Origin: Simmondsia chinensis
Lineage: Eukaryota > Streptophyta > Magnoliopsida > Caryophyllales > Simmondsiaceae
Reading direction: 5' to 3'
DNA length: 64,000 nt
Assembly (NCBI GenBank): GCA_018398585.1
Contig: JAGTTD010000026.1
Location: forward strand, 4,283,001-4,347,000
Part shown: piece after piece, positions 1-10,486 of the stretch
How the letters are laid out: every line of letters begins with the position of its first letter
Position numbering within the stretch: the first letter of the stretch is position 1
The notes under the pieces: model-generated
What the model was told of the DNA's origin: nothing
Databases searched by the model: none
The model's input: only the letters and a program-made list of their open reading frames with translations
Program-made: the position numbers and the translations under genes

Positions 1-379
1 GACTAAGGTAAAGTGGTGAGTTAATCATGTTTAGTAAGAGTTACAAGAAAAACAGGTTAATGGAGAATAGTTCTCACTTGAACTAGCTTCGTGCAACCCC
101 GCTGCAAGGGAGTAAGGAGTGGTGTGTTTGGGTCATCATTATATGTATGATAGTACAGTTTGGTAGATATCTGACTTATTGTGTATGCTAAATTGAAAGT
201 TATATATATATATATATATATCACTGCATTATACATGATTCTTGTGAGATAATTACACATATGTTTGCATTTACAATATTTTATATGGATAGGGCTGGCG
301 AACTTTACTTGTTTTTTAAATACATAATGTACTCACTGAACCAAATTACTTTGCCTTAAAAAATAAGTTAAAATTAGTT
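1..379. other. Unassigned AT-rich DNA with a TA microsatellite
   Basis: No gene is recognisable. A (TA)n run lies at about 201-221. The short reading frame here has no coding character. It probably belongs to the 5' part of the decayed copia element that becomes recognisable from about 460, but nothing in the sequence proves that. Confidence 0.5.
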
Positions 380-459
380 ATTACTCACAAGGGACGTACT
401 AAAAAGAAAGGAAAGGGCAAGGTTGTTATTGTAGCAACCAAGTCCATAAGGAAGTCAAT

Positions 460-2662
460 AAAAGAAAAGTGTTTTTTTTGCAAGAAAACTAGGCCACTGG
501 AAACGAAACTACACTAAGTACCTAGCTACTCTTCCCACAAAGACTGCTAAGCCATCTTGTGAAGGTATGTTGATATCTCACTGATTTGAGTCTTGTGCAA
601 TTGTGAGTTCACCAGATTCCTGGTGTGTGGTCTCAGGTTCAACTGACCAAGTCTGTAATATGTTACAGGAGCTCAGACTAGGCTAAAAGCTACACGACGG
701 GTGTTGTACCTGATGGTCAGGGATAGTACAATAATAGTGGTCTTAAGTGTAGGAGATGTTAGCTTAGACCTTAGTGATAGAGTTTTGTTTTAAAGGGTTG
801 ATTATTTGAACCTTCTCTGCACAGGAATTTGATTTCAATGTCTTATTTTATGAATAACTGTTATTCAATTAATTTTGATAATGGAGATTTTAGTATGAGA
901 AATAAATTGTTTATTTGCAAATGTATATGAATGAATTGTTTATTCATGTTATGCCATTATCAAAACTATGGTAATTGTTTAATGAATTTAATTTAAGTTC
1001 ACTTGTTCAATCTTTTAAAAGAAAACACCCTGAATGTGATATTGCCTACACATGGCACCAACGTTTAGGTCACACTAATTCGAATAGGATCCAAAGACTA
1101 GTGAAAGATGGACTAATAGAGGCTTTGGACTTGAGGTCATTACCAGTCTGTAAATCCTGCATAGAAAGAAAGATGACCAAGTCTGTCTTTAAGAGTAAAG
1201 ACAATAAGGTTGGTGGCTTGCTTGAGCTGGTTCACATAGATATATGTGGACCAATACATGTTCAAGCAGGAGGTGGGCATGAGTACTTATTCACGTTTAG
1301 TGATGATTACTCAAGGCATGTATATGTTTACCTAATTAAATATTAGTCGGACTCTTTTGAAAAGTTCAAAGAGTACAAAGCTGAAGTTGAAAAGCAATAA
1401 GGTAAACAAGTTAAATCACTTCGATTAGATCGAGGTGGTGAATATTTTTCGGGTGAGTTTTTGGATTTCCAAACTGCAAAATGAGATGAGATCTCAGCTT
1501 TCTGCTCCCGTTACACCGCAGCAGAATGGTGTTACAAAAAAAAGGAACAAGGGCATTTTTTATCTGTAGTTTGATTTAAAAGGTCTTTTGTAAATACAAT
1601 GCAAAATACTTAGAGAAGGATTTTGCAAGTAAGCTACAAAAACGAAAATAAAATAGTATTAAAAAAAATAACAATAATTTTGAACAGCTAGACACAACTT
1701 AAGACATAGTGGATGCATTAGATGCACCTATTAATAGGAATGAGAATGTTCCAGGTACACAAGAGCTTAGGTGTGGTGGGAGGATTATCAGGACACCTGA
1801 CGGGTTCATAGCGGGAGCCTTAGTGGCTGATCGTGGCATTAAATCTGATCCTTTTAGCCACCATAAAGCAGTTAAATCTTATAGTTTTTGAGCAATTAGT
1901 TAAACGAACCATGCGTGTACAAATGACATTAAGAGAAAGTAGTGACTTTCTTAGTATTGTATGTCAACGATATATTACTCATTGAGAATGATGTAGGGGT
2001 GTCATTAGCTGCAAAGATTTGGTTGTCATGATAGCTCAATATAAAAGACATAGGAGAAGCCAGCTCTACTCTTAGGATTAAGCTTTTGCGAGGTCGTAAG
2101 AGTAGGATATTGGGTCTTTCTTTAACTACTTATATTGACAAGATGTTGTCAAGGTATAGCCTGCAGTCCCTATCTTTTTTGAGTAATGTTCTAGGACACC
2201 TCAATAGGATGAGCAATTGAGGAATATTCCATATGCTTTGGCAGTGGAAGCCTCAGGTATGCCATATTGTGTAAGAGACTTCATGTCTGCCATGCTATGG
2301 GATAGTATGAAGGTGTTAGTCTAATTTGGGTCCAATGGACTAGGTGGCAGTGAAGTGTTTTCTTTCTTCAGAAGGACTAGAGATCCTATGCTGATCTTTC
2401 AAGGTGATGAGCTCGTTCCAGTTGGTTATAATGATTTAAGACTTCCATTCAGATTAATATCATAGACGTTCGACGTCTAAGTATGTCTTTACCCATGGAG
2501 TGGGAGCCATTAGCGAGTGGAATGTCAAGCAGTATTGCATTGCTGACTTCATAGTAGAGTAATTGTGGTCATTAAGGGTTAGGCTCAGTAGTTTTTTGGT
2601 TCAAACTTAAAAGGGATGAGTATGGACTTTGTCATAAATTGGATTTAGGACAAGTGGGAGAT
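460..2662 (+). pseudogene. Decayed Ty1/copia gag-pol (element A)
   Basis: Remnants of a copia polyprotein appear in the expected order on the + strand. About 466-530 encodes a zinc knuckle beginning CFFCKK, with a frame slip before the GHWKRN part and Tyr where the last Cys should be. A protease-like SGSTDQ follows near 620. The frame 975-1346 carries the GAG-pre-integrase motif WHQRLGH with CKSC, then the integrase start HIDICGP and DDYSRH. The second integrase Asp is in LDRGGEYF near 1425. 1709-1891 is the integrase-RT spacer. Around 1970-2030 the RT is recognisable just after the lost YVDD (ILLIENDVG), then LGLSLTTYIDKML near 2110-2150. 2340-2460 resembles the RNase H region. Many stops and deletions mean no product can be made. 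The lineage is uncertain. Confidence 0.85.
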
Positions 2663-3892
2663 TGTTAGGAACAGTGTCCTAAAATCCAGATTTATTCTGA
2701 ATATATTATTTTAATTAATAAATAAAATTGAAGTTTCAGTCGTTTCCTAGTTAAATTTGTGTGTTTGAGCATTTATACTGCATGTGATTTTCTTTCGGGA
2801 GGCATCCATGAAATGGGTGTAATCCTCATACTACAATTTACATGTTTGTTCTAAGTGGTTTATGAGACTAAGCCACAGATAGGCTTGGAACAAATGATAT
2901 GGATTGTTGTTTGAAAGACTCGTAGTCGAAGACAAGTCTGGACCACTTGTTTGTTAAGACTATAACGTGACACTTTAGATGGCTTGTTTTGGTCATGTGG
3001 ATGGAGATCCAAAAGTGTTAGGTTAGTGTGTTTGACACACTGAGTTGGACCATGTGGGTTACTTATTTCAAGACTAATATCGGAGATGAGTGATTCGCAT
3101 TGTACTGTTTGAACGACGACTCTAAATCCCGAGGGTATTCTGGACTTGTGCATGGAACGTTAGTTACTTTGGTGTATTATAAGTAAGGTCTAAAATGAAT
3201 GACTGAAATCCCAAGGACACTGGATAGCGGCGTGAAGTGTGATAAGGATCAGGTATTCAATAGGGAATCTATAGTCTTTTATGAGATACAGATGTCCCCT
3301 TAGTTGATTCGCAAATATTTGAATAGTTCGAAAACTTTAACCAAAGTATTCCAAGTGTTTGACATTTGAAATTTATACTGTAAATATGTTCAAGTATAAA
3401 TAAATTATTCAGTGAAGGGCGAGTCGGTAACTAATGGAGAAGCTGTGAGAAGGGTAATGGTAGTAGTTATATTTATCCTTCGTCACGGACATCTAGTGGA
3501 GGGGTTATTGTCATCAATACAGTATATTAGGGAGATATCGAATAAATAATTTAAATCTGGAGTATAATGAGATTTATTTAGTGGAATTAAGTCTCATTAA
3601 ATGGTAATTAAATTAATATCATGAGATGATTTAATTTAACCCATTTGGAGCTAGATTTAAATTGTCCCCGAGGACCCTACGCAAGCCTCTGTATTTTATT
3701 GCCATTAGAAAAATATTAAAGAATTTATGAGATGAATTATTTATCCACAAGATGGGTAAATTAATTTTGCCAAACATTATTTATGAGATGAATAAATATT
3801 AAAAATTATAATATAAAATAATTTTGAAAATTAAAATTCATAAGATGAATTTTTACATGTGAAAAACAAAGCAAATAAAAAAAAAAAAAATC

Positions 3893-4100
3893 GCGTTTAA
3901 AAACTGCACAGGGCGATCCGCGTATTTCGGATCCAACGAAGCAGCTCGCGACACGTGTCGGGCGTTGGGACGCCCACGCGGGGACCAATCGTGTTTAAAA
4001 ACTGCGTTTAAAAACTGCACAGGGCGATCCGCATATATCGGATCCAACGAACCACACCGGGCAATCCGCATCCCCACGCGGGGACCAATCGTGTGCCGAC
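3893..4100 (+). repeat. Internal tandem duplication in the LTR
   Basis: Two copies of a block starting gcgtttaaaaactgcacagg begin at 3893 and 4004 (period about 111). Both contain the gatccgc and cacgcggggaccaatcgtg motifs. The copies differ by small indels. Position upstream of the TATA box suggests U3 enhancer-type repeats; this is inference. Confidence 0.75.
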
Positions 4101-4251
4101 ACGTGGCACGCAGTGATAAGGCAAAACACGCGTGAACTGTGCATTGAAACACGTCATTTTGCTTTCAGTTTTGAATGATACGCTGCGTTTTGATGTCAAC
4201 TGTGCAATCCTTTTTCGATTATAATTATATTTTTTCGCTCTGATATATTTT

Positions 4252-4259
4252 TATAAATA
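4252..4259 (+). promoter_or_regulatory. TATA box of the LTR
   Basis: TATAAATA followed by GAGGGGC. It is in the right place for the U3/R promoter of the long LTR, about 480 bp before the LTR end. No transcription evidence is available. Confidence 0.55.
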
Positions 4260-4734
4260 GAGGGGCTTATTCTGAGGTTTGGCATTAGAGTCAAAATATT
4301 TATTTAGGGTTTCTGAAATTATTTCGGAGATCCAGTCTAATATTTTTTGGAGCCCATCCTCCGGGCAGTTCGAGGTTATTGCGTAGAAGGTCTCGAGGTC
4401 TCGGTTTTGAAGAATATTATGGTCTTTCTGGTTTTTCTTTTGTTGGAGCAATTCCAAGTATGTTTTTGTTTCCTTCTTCTTTTAGTTTTGCTTTTCTATT
4501 TATTTATAGTATTTGTTATTATGCCTGTTTAAGTTTATATATTGTTATGAATGCATTAGAGTAAAAGGCCTGTAGATCTAAATTAAGAATTTAAATCTGT
4601 TTATTTAAATTATGAATTTAAGTCTGTAGATTTAAAATTAGAAAATTTAAATCAACCCTAGGTTTAGAGTTATGAATTCTAAACCTGTTCCGCTGCGTAA
4701 TCTTTAGGGAGAATTTTTGAAATTCATCCCAACA

Positions 4735-4960
4735 ACCGGTATTAGGGCAAAAGGTTTATAGAGATAAACCTATTCCCGGGAACTCTCGCACGTGAGGTGT
4801 CACGAAGCGTGACTCTCCGACCGGGGGCTTAGGTAAAGGGAAGAGTCTCCTACTCTAAGTGCTCTAATAGGTGCCTATTGTTGTGACCATAGTTGAGAAC
4901 TGTGAACCCACTAGTCGGCATCAGAGTTTATTTTTCAACAAAACTTATATGCTTTTCCCA
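4735..4960 (+). other. Primer-site-like leader after the LTR
   Basis: The LTR end is followed at once by ccggtattagggc, a decayed form of the usual tggtatcagagc primer site. About 200 bp of leader-like sequence follows, with a second similar motif (ggcatcagag) near 4917. No gag follows; the fold-back region interrupts it. Confidence 0.45.
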
Positions 4961-4964
4961 ACAC

Positions 4965-5560
4965 CTCCCCCTACCACCGCCGCTGCCACTCCTTTTTGCC
5001 ACCCCCACCACCACTACCTCGCCACCACCACGTATCTTAGACCCCTACGGTCACCGTCACCACCACCCTCCCCACCGCCACCGCTCCTCTCCGCCACCCC
5101 CGCCACCGCTACCCATCTCTCTCTTTTCATCCCATCTCAAATCCCAACGGTCACCGTCGCCGCCTCCCACTACCAATGCCACCGCCACTTGCCATTGCCG
5201 CGGTTGTGGCCGATGGCGGTGGCAGTGGTGGGGGGAAGCGGCAGCGATGACTGTTGGGATGTGAGATGGGATGGAGAGAGAGATGGGTGGCGGTGGTGGG
5301 GTGGTGGAGTGGAGCGGCAGTGGTGGGGAGGGTGGCGGCTACGGCGGCGGTGGTGGGTGGTGGTGGTGGTGACTGGAGGGATCTGAGATGGGATGGAGAG
5401 AGATAAATGGGTGGCTGCGGCAGACGTGGTGGTGAATGGTGGTGGTGATGAGCCTAGGGATCTAAGATGGGTGCCGGTGGTAGGAGTGGTACAGAGGAGT
5501 GGCAGTGGTGGTGGTGGGTGGAGGTGGTAAACGTTGGTGGTAGGACTCCGGATATGATGA
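4965..5560. repeat. C-rich / G-rich imperfect fold-back
   Basis: The left half (about 4965-5205) is rich in CCACC/CCGCC and the right half (about 5210-5550) in GGTGG/GGCGG. The halves are an imperfect inverted repeat. For example ctctctcttttcatcccatc near 5120 pairs with gatgggatggagagagag near 5265, and again near 5390. The open frames through it (4871-5386) are Pro/His-rich or Trp/Gly-rich and are a composition artefact, not genes. It could be a fold-back transposon or an inverted duplication of a CCACC-type repeat. Confidence 0.6.
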
Positions 5561-6237
5561 GACTCTTAGAACCATTGATCAAATCTTATTCAAGATCTAA
5601 CGGTGTAGATTTAATTTTCTCATATTCTTATAAAACTTTCATTCTTATTTTAGCCGCTCCCTATATATATATATATATGTAGTTAATTCGCACTAATATA
5701 TTATTGTAATTATGAACTACTTTATTGTTTTTACAAAATTGGTCTATTTCTGACAAAAATTAATTAAATTCTTATATAGGGTACTTAAGTGATAAAGTAG
5801 CAAACCTTAGGATATCTCATTATAAACATTGAATGTCAAGTTACCATAATAATAAATGAACAAACCTTAGGTACCTGGTGAGTGCCATTTGTTCAATCAA
5901 GTATGGCTTACAAAAAGAGGTAATCTGGACTGCGTTTGGTTCAACTTTTTAACAATTTGAAGTTGGGAAAAACTCTAATTTTGACCGTTTAGCTTATGTT
6001 TGTTGACAGAAAGATATTTTTATATCTTTTTTTTTTATATCTTAAACAGAAAGATGAAAAAACTATTTTGTAAATAAGTAGAAAAAGATACACAACTATA
6101 TTTTTTGATAGCTTATTTCAAAAAAAAAAAAAAAAAACTATTTTAGCATTAAGTATTCACCACCACGGTACTCTTTTATTTTTATAACACCTACACCTAG
6201 ACCACCCTTTCTCTATTACCTTGACTAGTCATAATTT
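5561..6237. other. Unassigned DNA before the MULE
   Basis: No gene is seen. It holds a (TA)n run at about 5662-5680 and an A run at about 6120-6136. The stretch near 5931 (gcgtttggttcaac) resembles ends of short DNA transposons common in plants, but I cannot find a matching second end. Confidence 0.4.
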
Positions 6238-8640
6238 GGGAAATCGTACGGTTTAGACCCCCCAGCCCCCCCTTAATCTTTTTTAGACCCCTCTAACTTT
6301 AAATAGACTTTTTTGGACAAAAATGCCCTCCCACCTCACTCCCCCATCCGTCCTCTCTCTCTCTCCCTTTCTCTCTCCTCATTTAATGCAAGGTAGGCAA
6401 AATGACACTTTTTTGACTTTTTCACTCTTCCTTTTCTTCTTTTTTTTTTCCTTTCGAATTTTTTTGTCAAAAAACAAATATTATTTCCAAATTTGCCCTT
6501 TCTTCTTCTTCCCTCCCAGACCTTATTTAGGTGTGTTTCAAGTAATTAGTGGTGTCTGAAATAAAATCATACACTGTGTATGATGCATTATAATGCTGTA
6601 AAGTGAACTTATACAGGTGTATCACAAGAAATTAGGGGTAAATGACTTATCATACACAATGTATGATAGGTTATAATGGCATAAAATCAACTTTTGCTGT
6701 TTTTTTCAAGTAATTAGGGGTACAGTGGTCTGAAATCGAATCATACACTGGGTATGATGCGTTTTAATGGTGTAAAATGAACTTATTCAGGTGTATTCCA
6801 AGCAATTAGTGGTAAAAGACTTGTTATACACAATGTATGATAGGTTTTAATGGTATAAAATCAACTTTTGCTCTTTTTTCAAGTAATTACTGTTACAGTG
6901 GGCTGAAATCGAATCATACAATAGGTATGATGCGTTAAAATGGTTTAAAATGAACACATTTTAGGTATTTTTTAAGTAATTAGTGGAAAATGACTTATCA
7001 TACACAAATTATTATAGGTTTTAATGGCATGAAATCAACTTTTGCAGTTTTTTTTATGTAATTATTGTTGCAGTGTTCTGAAATCGAATCATACCATGGG
7101 TACGATGCGTTTTAATGGTGTAAAATGAACTTATTCAGGTGTATTCCAAGCAATTAGTGGTAAATGACTTGTCATACACAATGTATGATAGGTTTAAATG
7201 GCATAAAATCAACCTTTTCAGGTTTTTTCAAGTAATTACTATTACAGTGGGCTGAAATCGAATCATACAATGGGTATGATGCGTTAAAATGGTTTAAAAT
7301 GAACCTTTCCAGATATGTTTCAAGTAATTTGTGGTAAATGACTTATCATACACAAATTATTATAGGTTTTAATGGCTTAAAATCAACTTTTGCAGTTTTT
7401 ATTATGTATTTAGTCTTACAGTGGTCTAAAATCAGGTCCTACACTGTGTATGATCCCTTAAAATGGTTATAATGAACTTTTTCAGGTATATTTCAAGCAA
7501 TTTGTGGTAAATGACTTATCATACACAATGTATGATAGGTTATAATGGAATAAAATCAACTTTTGCTGTTTTTTTCAAGTAATTACTATTACAGTGGGCT
7601 GAAATCGAATCATACAATGGGTATGATGCGTTAAAATGGTTTAATATGAACCTTTTCATGCATGTTTCAAGTAATTAGTGATAAATGACTTATCATACAC
7701 AAATTATTATAGGTTTTAATGGCTTAAAATCAACTTTTGCAGTTTTTTTTATGTATTTAGTCTTACAGTGGTCTGAAATCAGGTCCTACACTGTGTATGA
7801 TCCCTTAAAATGGTTATAATAAACTTTTTTAGGTATATTTCAAGCAATTAGTGGTAAATGACCTATCATACACAATGTATGATAGGTTATAATGGAATAA
7901 AATCAACTTTTGCTGTTTTCTTTATGTAATTACTATTGCAGTGGTCTGAAATCAAATCATACACTGGGTATGATGCATTTTAATGGTGTAAAATGAACTT
8001 ATTCAGGTGTATTCTAAGCAATTAGTGGTAAATGACTTGTCATACACAATGTATGATAGGTTTAAATGGCATAAAATCAACTTTTACTGGTTTTTTCAAG
8101 TAATTAGGGGTATAGTGGTCTGAAATCGAATCATACACTGGGTATGATGAGTTTTGATGGTGTAAAATGAACTTATTCAGGTATATTTAAAATAATTAGT
8201 AGTAAATGACTTATCATACACAATGTATGATAGGTTATAATGGCATAAAATCAACTTTTGCTATTTTTTTTCAAGTAATTAGGGGTACAGTGGTCTGAAA
8301 TCGAATCATAAACTGGGTATGATGCGTTATAGTGGTGTAAAGTGACCTTATTCAGGTATACTAGAAGTAATTAGCGGTAAAGATCTTGTCATACACAATG
8401 TATGATAGGTTTTATTGGCATAAAGTCAACTTTTGCAGGTTTTTTCATGTATTTACGGGTACAGTGGTCTGAAATCTGCTTATATACGTGTATTTCAAGT
8501 TTTATTGGTGTATGATGCACTTCATACACTGTGTATGATGGGTTATATTTGTGTAAAATCAGCGTGTATTTGTGTATTTTTGGGATGTGTATTTAGAAAA
8601 AAAATATACATTTTCAGTAAAGTAATCCGTACGATTTTCC
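6238..8640 (+). mobile_element. Non-coding sub-element forming the outer left arm
   Basis: It starts GGGAAATCGTACGG and ends with the near-exact reverse complement CCGTACGATTTTCC, so it has the shape of a small non-autonomous MULE made only of repeat units. The sequence just after it (caaaaaggccctccc) repeats the spacer found just inside the outer terminus (caaaaatgccctccc at about 6318). This suggests that a non-coding relative inserted at, or replaced, the original end of the coding element. The right arm has the same arrangement at 20251-23520. Confidence 0.65.
6555..8560 (+). repeat. Palindrome repeat array, left outer arm
   Basis: Units of about 84-88 bp are repeated about two dozen times. 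Each is centred on a short palindrome. Three forms occur: tcatacactgtgtatga (8-1-8), tcatacacaatgtatga (7-3-7) and tcatacactgggtatga (6-5-6). The last two alternate, giving a dimer of about 170-175 bp. Conserved linkers include caagtaattag, aaaatcaacttttgc and aaaatgaactta. No coding content. Confidence 0.85.
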
Positions 8641-8705
8641 TTCAAAAAGGCCCTCCCATTCACCCCCCCCCCAACCCGTCCCCTTTCTCTCTCCTCATTT
8701 AATGC

Positions 8706-9060
8706 GATCCGATTACTGTACTTTAGCCCCTCCCCACTCTATTTTCTCTCTCTTCATTTAATGCAAAAGTACATATTTTTACTATATGTCATGTAACTTG
8801 GCTCTCACTCTATTCCTCCCTTCTTCTCATTTCCCGCCCATTTACTCACCTCTTATTCATAGTATTTGTTACTTTTCTCTTAATCTGAATTCCCCAAGTC
8901 CATTTTTCTCTCATTTTTCTCTCAATCTACTACATTGGGCCCTCTGAAGAAGAAGAAGAAGAATCCGTTTTAAGATCGTGTTTGAAGCTTCGTGGCATTG
9001 CTGTAGGTTCAACGTTGAGTCGTTACACACATTTCACGGTTTTCAGATCAGATATTGAAG
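8706..9060 (+). promoter_or_regulatory. Promoter/leader region of the transposase gene
   Basis: This non-repeat sequence lies between the arm and the first array intron. It is T/C-rich, contains a (GAA)n tract at about 8946-8963 and ends TTGAAG directly before a GTAACA splice donor at 9061. The same leader recurs at about 62690-63005 in the second MULE, which supports a functional leader instead of random DNA. A transcription start cannot be placed. Confidence 0.55.
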
Positions 9061-10484
9061 GTAACACGACCATTTCCTGACATTGTCATTAATGTATCCT
9101 TGTCCTGTGAGGTCGGTGTGTTACAAGTCGTTTATGGTTTATGATTGGTTTAAATGATATATTATAACTTTCTTTTGGTGTGTTTGAACTCATTAGTGGT
9201 GTATGATTAGTCATACATCGTGTATGATAGGTTTTAATGGTTTGAAATTAACTTGTTTAGGTGTGCTTCATGTAAATAGTGCTGTATGATCTATCATACA
9301 CCGTGTATGATAGGTTTGAATGGTGTGGAATCAATTTGTGTTTGTATATGTTAAGTAATTAATGGTGTATAATCAGTCATACACTGTGTAGGATTGGATT
9401 TAATGGTGTATAACCAACTTGTGTTTGTGTGTGTTAAGTAATTAGTGGTGTATAATCAATCATACACTGTGTATGATTGGTTTTAATGGTATATAACCAA
9501 CTTGTGTATGTGTATGTTAAGTAATTAATGGTGTATAATCAATCATACACTGTGTACGATTGGGTTTAATGGTGTATAACAAACTTGTGCAGACGTTTTT
9601 TAAGTAATTAGTGGTTTATGAGCAATCATACACTGTGTATGATTGGGTTTAATGGCGTATAACCAACCTGTGTATATGTATTTTAAGTAATTAATGGTGT
9701 ATAATCAGTCATACACTGTGTAGGATTGGGTTTAATGGCGTATAACCAACCTGTGTATATGTATGTTAAGTAATTAATGGTGTATAATCAGTCATACACT
9801 GTATAGGATTGGGTTTAATGGTGTATAACCAACTTGTGCAGACGTTTTTTAAGTAATTAGTGGTTTATGAGCAACCATACACTGTGTATGATTGGGTTTA
9901 ATGGCGTATAACCAACCTGTGTATGTGTATGTTAAGTAATTAATGGTGTATAATCAGTCATACACTGTGTAGGATTGGGTTTAATGGCGTATAACCAACC
10001 TATGTATGTGTATGTTAAGTAATTAATGGTGAATAATCCATCATGTACTGTGTATGATTGGTTTTAACTGTGTATATAATGGGGCATATTAAACCATACA
10101 CTGTGTATGAGAGCTTCAAAGGGTGTATGATGAACTTATTTTGGTGTCTTTCAAGTACAGAATGGTGTATGGTTTACCATACACCGTGTATGATAGCTTT
10201 GATTGGTCTAGGATGAACCTGTTTTGGTGTCTTTCGTGTATAGAATGTGGTATCCTTAACCATAGACCGTGTATGATTGCTTTAAAAGGTGTGTGATGAA
10301 CTTGTTTATGACTGTAACGCAAAGCATACACCATGTATTCTTTCTTAAAGTAGTGTTATTTGTGTATTATGGTTTTAAACCAATCATACACCGTTTTTAG
10401 TGGTTTCAGTGCTGTACTTTCATTCCACCCTAGTGTGTTTCATGTCAATTTTGCTTTGATATCATTTTTTTTTCTTTTCCACAG
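9061..10484 (+). other. 5'-leader intron filled with palindrome units
   Basis: The donor GAAG/GTAACA at 9061 and the acceptor ttcttttccacag ending at 10484 bracket 1424 bp. The transposase start codon lies 2 bp past the acceptor. The body holds about 15 units of about 84 bp with the palindrome tcatacactgtgtatga and the linker gttaagtaattaatggtgta. The intron is inferred from splice motifs and the same donor in the second MULE. Confidence 0.6.
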
Positions 10485-10486
10485 TA

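Larger units (their letters stand above)
2663..4734 (+). repeat. Copia LTR of element A, 2072 bp
   Basis: It begins TGTTAGGAAC directly after a purine-rich tract (aagtgggaga, about 2652-2661), which fits the 3' polypurine tract of the upstream pol remnant, and it ends CCCAACA. It contains a TATA box, a poly-A run near 3878 and an internal tandem duplication. The sequence after its end resembles a primer-binding site instead of a target duplication, so this copy may be shared by two tandem elements or belong to a rearranged element. Confidence 0.7.
6238..8705 (+). repeat. Left inverted arm of the MULE
   Basis: It matches the right arm 20180-23520 in reverse orientation. Order: terminus, T/C-rich spacer with catttaatgc at about 6380, about 2 kb of palindrome units, a second inverted terminus CCGTACGATTTTCC at 8627-8640, then a second spacer ending in catttaatgc at 8696-8705. 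Similarity to the right arm ends at that point. Confidence 0.8.

Noticed and set aside
4871..5386. 171-codon frame rich in Pro, His and Thr, then Trp and Gly
   Set aside because: It follows from the CCACC/GGTGG composition, other frames are equally open, and no start context or domain is seen.
6555..10420. CRISPR-like array of regularly spaced palindromic repeats
   Set aside because: The linkers are themselves repeated and the setting is a plant transposon with inverted arms; there are no unique spacers and no cas genes.
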